Shown: positions 56,801 to 64,000 of the stretch, in pieces
How positions within the stretch are numbered: position 1 is the first letter of the stretch
Layout of the letters: each line of letters starts with the position of its first letter
Source: Certhia americana
Lineage: Eukaryota; Chordata; Aves; Passeriformes; Certhiidae
Direction: 5' to 3'
NCBI GenBank assembly: GCA_018697195.1
Contig: CM031866.1
Span: 6,397,418-6,461,417 of the forward strand
DNA: 64,000 nucleotides
Translations under genes and position numbers: made by a program
The notes under the pieces: model-generated
The model's input: only the letters and a program-made list of their open reading frames with translations
Databases searched by the model: none
What the model was told of the DNA's origin: nothing

Positions 56801-57619
56801 TGTTGGAAGGTGCTTACAGAGGACCTTCAACACCCAGAGTGTGGCACAGGGGCTGTGGCTCTGGGCTGGTGCCTAGGAACAGGACAGCCAGGCACCCAGC
56901 ACCATGGGTGCTGTCTTGTTCTGAGTTTCATAGGGGTGGAGCAGCACACAGCAGGGTCGAGGGACATGCTGAATATAGACTCCTGCCCAATAAAGAAGGG
57001 ATTTTGCCACTATCACCTCCTAACAGTGCCTGGAAGCACATGCTGCTGCATCACTGGGGTAGAATAGGGTATACATATACCTTCTAGGTGAGTCCACTTA
57101 TAAGTGTACTTTTGGGGATAAACCCCAAAGCCCAACCCAATTAAATCAAAGGCATGCTGAGCCAATATGGGAGAGGATCAGGTTCTCCTTAGTGACCAAG
57201 CCCCACAGCCAAAGCCTGGTGATCACCCCCCCCCCTCGCAAGGTGAGGGACAGCGTGTGGCTGAAACCTCGACACTGCCCTCTCCAAAGCAATTGCTGCA
57301 CAGCTAGGCTTATAGCAAATTCATCCTCAGGGATTTCTTGAATTCTCTTTGTTTGCGTCAAACACACACAATCATTTTTTGCCTCTATCCCTATTCCATA
57401 TGGATGCACCCCTATCCCTCCCTACCCCCTGCACAGTGCCCTGTGCAGACCCCAGCACCTGCCCTCCATCCACCCTCTATCCTCAGATGCTGCCTGCCTG
57501 CTCCCTTCCTCTTTTCCCAGCATTAGAAGCTCCTTGGACTCTGCTGCTACTTGTCAAACCTCAGTAGAGCAAAGACAACCATCTGCCAATCACTGTGATC
57601 CTTCCACACACGATGCACA
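56801..57619. other. non-genic stretch with palindromes
   Basis: Contains the inverted repeats listed below and a 10-C run at 57226-57235. Nothing coding is supported. Confidence 0.5.
57095..57129. repeat. 12-bp palindrome plus adjacent hairpin
   Basis: CACTTATAAGTG (57095-57106) is a perfect 12-bp palindrome of two NKX-like CACTT half-sites. Four bases later TTTGGGG (57111-57117) and CCCCAAA (57123-57129) form a 7-bp stem with a 5-base loop. Confidence 0.9.
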
Positions 57620-57960
57620 AGCTTGAACGCAGCAGTTAAAAATTGTTGATCCTTATTCCATGCTCCAGGTTCCCACGCTGGAGCGTGTGAGAGCTAGAGC
57701 AGGAGGTTATTTTAAGGGGAAAGGGAAATAAAAGTCCACTGAAAGGATTTCCCAGTCACTGCCTGCCATCTAGTGCCTAGCACTGAGCTGTTTCATGGGC
57801 AGCAGGCAGCATCCACCTCCATCCTCGGGGGAATTTATCTCTTAGATTAGAGCCAGCGACATTTGAGCATCAAGCTCCCAGCACTGATAATTTCCTGCCA
57901 TGCTCCTCACTCTGGGCTAGAGCCAGGGAATGGGTTTGGAGTCAAATAGCCCCAATCCTG
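57620..57960. promoter_or_regulatory. candidate regulatory segments
   Basis: GCAGTTAAAAATTGTTGATCC, then GGGAATTTATCTCTTAGATTAGAGC and CACTGATAATTTCC. Repeat-free; weak motif-based call. Confidence 0.25.
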
Positions 57961-59135
57961 GTGAGACCTATCAAGGAAAGCAGCATGGGAGTGAGGAGAG
58001 GCAATGCTGTGTGCCTGCCTGGGTTGTGACACAATGCCCAGCTACAAGAAGCTAACTAAATACAACACAGCTTGACTTGCTGCAAGCTGCTGCCTTCAAG
58101 GTCATGTCATCGTCGTCAGCAGCTCCAATCAAAGCAGAGCACACAGGCATTGTGTGAAGAGTGCCACAGACAAGCTAAAAATAGGGAGACAAATGGAAGT
58201 ATGAGGGAAAGGGGTGAAGGGTGAGGCTTATCAGCTGTGCAGGAGACTGAAATCTTGGAGAAAATCAGGAAATAAACAAACGTAAACAAGAAACACCGAC
58301 TTTGTGACTTGGAATATTCTGGTGCTTGGACACACCTCCGAAGTTTCCCACCCAGTTCAATCCATGGGCAACCACTGCAGCAGGAACACAGTCCCTACCA
58401 ACCCCTCATAGCTGGTGATTTTAACTTTATCTTCAAGCAATCTCGGGAGCTGATGCTCTCCCTTCCTTCAGCAGAGATGTGCCTGGTATTACCTTAGGGG
58501 GTGTCTGGCAACTTCTTGTTCCTCTGAAAGGGCTCAGATAACTACCTACCCACAAGTGCAGGAGAGAACAGGCAAGACAGGAACAGCTCACCATAATCGT
58601 ATTTGCAGGCAGAGAAAATTAAGGGATATGAAATCCAGAAAGTTCTGGGACAGGTAATGCCCATCTTGCTCACTGCCTCCTGCCCCTGCTAGCCCAGGAG
58701 CCTCCAGCATTCTGGTGGAAGGCACTGTCTGCTGCACTACACTCCCTAAGGAGGGACAAGACTGGATGTTGAGCTGTGAGTTCTGATGGAGCAGAGGCTG
58801 AAAAGTGAGACCCCATGGGTGCCACCCCCTGAAATGGGGGATTCACTGCCCCTCCACGCAGGGCACTGGTGGGATCAGACACTCTGAACGTCCAATTTCC
58901 CTCCTCTCCAGACCCCTTATGGCTTGGCTGCCCAGTCCCCAACAGATCCCTCTTTCCTTGAGCTCATCCAACATTTGCAGCCCGTGCCACTTGGTAGCAG
59001 CACAGCTTGGGAAGCAATTGCTGCTCTGCAGAGGGGCACTTTGGGTCGGACACAAATGGGCTGCACCGAGCATTTGGAAAGGGCAGGTGGGGCAGGGCAG
59101 CAGCTCCCAAACACGCAGAACCAGATTTACTGATT
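57961..59135. other. non-genic stretch
   Basis: No supported gene or repeat. Confidence 0.5.
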
Positions 59136-59480
59136 AGCACATGGCTCCGATTTCCTCCAGTGCTTCCAGAAAAGCAATAGGCGACATTAACAAAAGGATT
59201 ACTCAGAATTCAAAAGCAAATGGAATTTGTGACCCATTATATTAACTGGGGACTGAAGAAAGCTCTACAGAGAGAGAACACTGCCGGTAGGTCACCAAAC
59301 CAATTATTAAGAGCTCACAGATCACAAAACTAGATATATACACACATCGAGATAAATTTCTATTTGCCTGCAAAAGCAGGACGCTGTTGAGCCACCCTCC
59401 AAACCAGTGTGATTTTTCTATGTGCCCATTAAACCTGGATTACATCTAGCTTTTTTCCCCAATAATTCACTCATCCCACA
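59136..59480. promoter_or_regulatory. candidate conserved non-coding element
   Basis: Long unique AT-leaning segment with TTACTGATTAGCAC, GACATTAACAAAAGG, GGATTACTCAG, TTATATTAACTGGGG, CCAATTATTAAGAGC and CCCATTAAACC. Texture strongly resembles a conserved element; no decisive single motif. Confidence 0.35.
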
Positions 59481-59735
59481 GGTTTAATGCTGAGGAATAT
59501 CATTTGTAAGGGTAAACCTGAAGGGAGAAATGTAATGGGTATAATAACGTTGATAGATGAGAGAGAGCAGAAAGCAGGCAGGCAGGCAGCAGTGCTGGCC
59601 CATGCCCCATGCTATGATGTCCCAGTCTCCCTCTGCCCAGGTGCCTGAGAGGAAGAGCAGCCTCTCAGAGGATGATCTGCCTTCAACATCAGCTCTCTCC
59701 TTAAGCTCCAACACAGTTCAACTTGAAACTGTTAA
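59481..59735. other. non-genic stretch
   Basis: Short GC-richer separator with a GCAGGCAGGCAGGCAG mini-repeat near 59575; nothing else. Confidence 0.45.
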
Positions 59736-59965
59736 CTGAAAAATCGTTTCGTCAACTTTCACATCAGTTAATTATGAAATTGGATGTTCAGCAGCCAGGT
59801 AAGGAGTCAGTTGATGGCAGCACACAGTCCTGCTTCTGGAGTGGGCTGTGATGGTGAGTCCTAAAGCTTTGCATTCTCTCCATAAAGGCTTCATTGCTGT
59901 GCCTTGGTTTTGAAGCTTCATTTTAATATTGCTGAAAGACCCTTCATAATTTAATTGAGAAATGC
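59736..59965. promoter_or_regulatory. candidate conserved non-coding element
   Basis: CAGTTAATTATGAAATTGG, then CTTCATTTTAATATTGC and CATAATTTAATTGAG. Two AT-rich patches; motif-based. Confidence 0.3.
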
Positions 59966-62265
59966 CCCTGGGTCTTCAAGCATTGCCTATGAAGTCCTGA
60001 CAAAAGATTTTATACCCCGCAAGATCTGTTAGGGAAAAGTAGCCTTGACAGCAAAGCTGTAGCTGGAACTACCTAAAGGAGGTTTCTGCTGTCAGCATTT
60101 CATACTCACCTCAAAAATTCCTGGCTTTGCTTTTTTGAGGAATTGATGTCAAGGATTGGGTACCATCAAAAAGGGTTCTGGGGAAATTTGACCCTGAGTA
60201 CAAGTTTCCCAGCAGCACCCCTACTTTTATATCCATTCTTACTTTTGCAGAGATTCACTCAAGCCTCACCTCCTGACTGCCCCATTCTGTCTTTCCAACA
60301 CGCTGGTTATACCAACCCACAGGGGTTTCACAAGAAAAGGGAGGAAAAAGTGTATTCAAAAACAAAAGGATGGGACCTAGTCCACTCGTGTCACTAGTGA
60401 CCTCAAGCAGATTTCCCACACAGCTTTCTGCTGGGTCTCTGAGCTGCCATGAGCAGAGCAGCCCAAGCTACATTCCCTGAAGGCAGCAGAGTACAGCATC
60501 AAAGGGCAGCACCTGCAGAAAAATTCCTTCCAAATAGACAGATCCCTTCCAACACAAGAATGGCAGCTTGAACATAAGGGCAAAGGGACTGATGCTGCTG
60601 GAGATGTTTCATCCTCCAGGACAGGGAGTAAACCCAACGGCCACACCAGCTAGGGCAGCACAATTCCCATCCTCCCTGAGCCAGTTCACCCCTTGCCCCA
60701 GCAGTCAGGGATGGCTCTGGATGCTACCTGCACCCCAGCAGCTCTCCCTGCTCTTGGTTGTATTTGGGAGAACAGCATCTCTCCTCCTGCAGGTTTTTTA
60801 GAGAGCAGGAAGAAGTGTAGCCTGTGGCTCCAAAGGTCTCTCCTGGCTCCGTGTGCATTTATCTTCCCAGTTTTGAAGCTTTTCATTACTTGGGGCCAGC
60901 CAGGAGGAGCAACACAGCAGTTTCCCATCATGTGAGAAAGTGTGAGGTTCTGAACGGTTCACACTGCTGTTCACACACAAAACATCTGAGCATGGCTCTG
61001 CTTAGAGAGCACCAGTCCCCAACACTTACACAGACAAGGATGGTTATCAGCTAGGGAACAATTTTGTAAAAGTAAAGGAAAACTGCATCTGTGAAGCTGA
61101 AAACAGTTTTTATTAGGACTTGTTATTTCTCCTCCATTGGAGGGGAGTGCTAGTATCAACTTGCCACAAAGAAAACCTTCAGGTCTCTCTTCTAACATAG
61201 TGGCTAAAGCAAAGGTTTAGATGCCGGTGCTTTAGAGGGCAAATTCTCCTTCCATTTGTGTCTGCTACTGGAGACTTTTAGCAACAGCTGCTGGACTGCA
61301 TCACACCAGGGTCAGGCCATCTTGAGATGCTTCCTTCCCCCTTGGAGAGGGAAAGGACGAGGCTTTTTGTGTATGACTCTCAAAAATGGAAGCATCCTAT
61401 GCCAAAAATGGCTTTGAGGAGCAGACAGCCTCTGCAGCCTTAGCAATCAGGAGCCTCCTTTCCAGAGTGTGCAGTCAGGAGCGGGTGACAGCAGCACCAA
61501 TCTTACCTTGGACTGCTTAGATAAGCCTCACATCGCTGCTCGCAAAGTGAGGAGTTACAGGTCCTTTCCAAAACTCCTCTCTCCAGTGCACACTTCACAG
61601 GAGAGCTCTTCAACTGATCTCACAGTGTCTTGCACTGAAGAGCCACAATAAACTCAGTTTCTTTCCCAGGCACTTGCAGCTGCCTCAGATTCTCACAGAG
61701 ATCACATGTGAGGGAACCTTTGTCAAGGTGAGAAAAACCCTCCAGGGTTTGGGTACAAACAAGCTCCAGCCTCCCTCAACACCCAGACAAACACTCTGGT
61801 GGTTCTCCATCACATTTTCAAGGGGAGTTTTGTGTTTTATGTTCAACAGAAGTAAAACACTCCCCCTGCTCTTTGTGCTGGACTGCAGGAGGCACACCTG
61901 GCTGCAGCAGCTCTCACACAGCCACGACTCCACAGGTTCCTTCTGCTCTCTCAAAAAGGCTCTCAGGCTTTGTGCTGCCCTTTCAGCAGTTACCAGCAAA
62001 TTACACCCCACCAGCCTGCTCAGACTCCGAGTATAGGAGGGAACAGGTTCACACTGGGTGGAAAGACAGCCTGCAGCCACCAAGTTCCCAAAGGATAAGA
62101 ACAGCCTCAGTGACCTACCACAGGAGTTTGGGAATAGAGGAAATGAGAAGACTCAAACCATCCTCTAGGATCCTCCTGCCTTCCCTCTCCCTTAGGCTGT
62201 GGAAGAGACTACACAGGAAATCTGTGCAAAACCCCTGAGTTGCAGAATTTATGTTTGTTTGCAGC
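59966..62265. other. non-genic stretch
   Basis: No gene, RNA or repeat family recognised. Open frames of 120-132 codons near 61674-62083 overlap on both strands. Confidence 0.5.
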
Positions 62266-62480
62266 AACTGGCTGAGTGGCTTTAAATAAAATCAACTACA
62301 GGAAAAATAAAAACAATTTTAATAAACAAATGAAAGGTGCTGTTCCCACACAGGCTGCAAGCAGGAATTTTTGTTTCAGGTGATGAGAAAACAACACTTC
62401 CAGCTTTCAGAAAAGACCAAGCTTGTCACACACATGCTACCTGAAAGAATGTCTGAGGATAAGGAAAAAAATATTAAAAA
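62266..62480. other. AT-rich unique stretch
   Basis: CTTTAAATAAAATC and AAAACAATTTTAATAAAC words, A-rich. Could be a decayed element or weak regulatory sequence. Confidence 0.25.
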
Positions 62481-64000
62481 ATGAAGGATGCTGTTGATTC
62501 TGACCTTTTCACTGCTGAAGGATCTACACATCTCTCAGCACTGGCAACGCCCAAAGACTTGCAGCTTGAGTAATCCAGAAATAGGAACCACCTGGGTCTG
62601 AAGATCAGCAAGGTTTCAATACAGCCTTTTCTTTCATTTGTGCTCTGTCTTTTGGGAACATTCACAGATTAAACAGCATTTTCTATGCTTTGAAAGTTTT
62701 GTTCCAGCAATAGAAAACCTGCCTTGGTGTGGGAAATAAAGCAGACTCTTTAGCTAAAGGCATGCCTTAAGCCTGTGGCCACACAGGCTCTATTGCATCT
62801 TCTGGAGCCAGTGACAGCCTGAAACAAGTGGCAGAGAAAACCTGTATTGACTGCACACATGCTCCCCCACAAGAGGGGCACAGCCTGAGGGGAAGGGCTC
62901 ACCTTCCCCTGCTGCAGGAGCTTCCAGTCCTGAAGAAGGCAACAGGCCTCTCTTCAGCAGTTGTGGACTTCAAAGAGCAGCCAAAAATCTGCAGTCTTTC
63001 AGGCACATGCTCTGCTCCACATTTATTTCCTCTTTGCCACTGCTCTCTGCTGCAGACTCAGCCTCCTTGCCAGGCCTGTGAGGATGCTTCCAGGAACCAA
63101 GTTTTGTTGGTAATTTATGGCAAACCCGCAGTTCCCAAACTGTCCAGCATTAGAAAACAGAAGGTTGCTGTGCTACCATCCACCCCAATGGCTTGCAGAG
63201 TGATTAAGGATAACTTTAATTTGAGGCCAGGAGCTCAACAGCTCCCAAAGGATTGATAAAATACATGCAGCAATCTCCAATTCCACCTCTGGAGGCTGAA
63301 CTCTCTCTGGATGATTAACGACAGTTATTTCCTCCCTCTCTCCCTGCTCATTCCCTGCAAGGTCCAGCAGCACTCTTGACTACTGAAGAGCAACATTTAC
63401 AACCAGAAAAAAATCTCCAGCAACAGAACCAGCCCCAGAGGGCCAAGACAGCACCACATAAGCCCAGGATAGATCTTCTAATAAAGAAATTGGGGTAATG
63501 GGTCAGGCTACATGAGGCAGACCCAGCTGTGCTGGTTGGCTAGCAGTGCTGGCCTGATGCAGAAGGAATGGAAGCCAAGAACTCCCTAGAGACAACTTTG
63601 AGGCTGCTCCCATGAGGCAGCAATGCTAAAGCACCTTCCCCTCCCAGGAAAAATGAGCCTCCCAGCCCAGACTGAGAGCAGCTGCTGTTGCTGTTATCTT
63701 CCTTCAGTGTCTGTTGCTGTAACCTGAGGCTCACAAGGAGGCAGTGTGAGTGGGAAGGCAGCTGCCTGTTCCTCATGGATCCTTGTCCTCCATGGCCATT
63801 GTGCATCACAGTCTCCAGGCCAGAGGCAGCTAACACTAAAAAGTTAATAAGCTGTAATCTCTCTGCTTACATCTCCCCAGAAACCCACCTTGTCCTGGCT
63901 GGTGTTCAGGAGAGTCTGTTCCCACCTGCACACACAGATAACCCTCCAGTGCTGCTCTTACCAGAGAGCAGGTACCAGTGAACAAGCACTAGCTATAGCA
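62481..64000. other. non-genic stretch to window end
   Basis: Unique mixed sequence. A 142-codon plus-strand frame (62828-63256) has no recognised domain. A small ACTAAAAAGTTAATAAGC patch lies near 63835-63855. No supported gene. Confidence 0.5.

Noticed and set aside
1..64000. Bacterial operon, phage, CRISPR or defence system
   Set aside because: No ribosome-binding sites, no dense long ORFs, no spaced direct-repeat array. CR1 repeats and microsatellites indicate vertebrate nuclear DNA.

Overview
The window looks like non-coding vertebrate nuclear DNA, most likely from a bird and probably a songbird-like genome. Three stretches resemble CR1 LINE sequence. Two of them carry the CR1 3' end with its terminal ATTCTATG-type octamers, which is the usual avian interspersed repeat. 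No Alu, L1 or MIR-like mammalian repeat is visible, repeat density is low, and GC content varies between GC-rich stretches and AT-rich, TAAT-rich patches. Two 10-N assembly gaps occur, both inside pentanucleotide microsatellites. I see no bacterial-style genes, rRNA, credible tRNA or CRISPR array.

I could not support any protein-coding gene. The longest open frames (250 aa at 46506-47258 +, 234 aa at 14984-15688 -, 213 aa at 43669-44310 +) are about what chance gives in 64 kb of GC-variable DNA. They show no recognisable domain and no codon-level signature. The window is therefore best read as an intergenic gene desert or the interior of a very long intron. Single short exons of a gene lying mostly outside cannot be excluded by eye.

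Layout: 1-8.9 kb is mostly featureless GC-rich sequence with small homeodomain-motif AT islands. A CpG island lies at about 8.94-9.6 kb, followed by a (TGGGA)n array with G-quadruplex potential and an assembly gap at 10.0 kb. A candidate regulatory block lies at 11.7-12.4 kb, including an exact octamer site. From 13.9 to 37.8 kb, TAAT-rich candidate regulatory segments alternate with bland GC-rich sequence; this part also holds an old CR1, a younger CR1 3' end and several perfect inverted repeats. A second CpG-rich zone lies at 38.5-39.56 kb. A strong enhancer-like block lies at 41.5-41.9 kb. An 83-bp, almost identical duplicated segment occurs at 43.43 and 46.97 kb. A (GTTTT)n array with the second gap lies at 48.1 kb. 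More AT-rich candidate elements follow at 49.3, 50.5, 51.6, 54.2, 54.9, 56.7, 57.7 and 59.2-59.9 kb.

If the regulatory reading is right, the picture is of a CNE-rich desert with homeodomain, E-box, MEIS/TGIF, PBX-HOX, POU, MEF2 and AP-1/MAF type motifs plus two CpG islands. That pattern is typical of the surroundings of a developmental regulator gene. All conserved-element calls are inference from base composition and motif content. No alignment was available.
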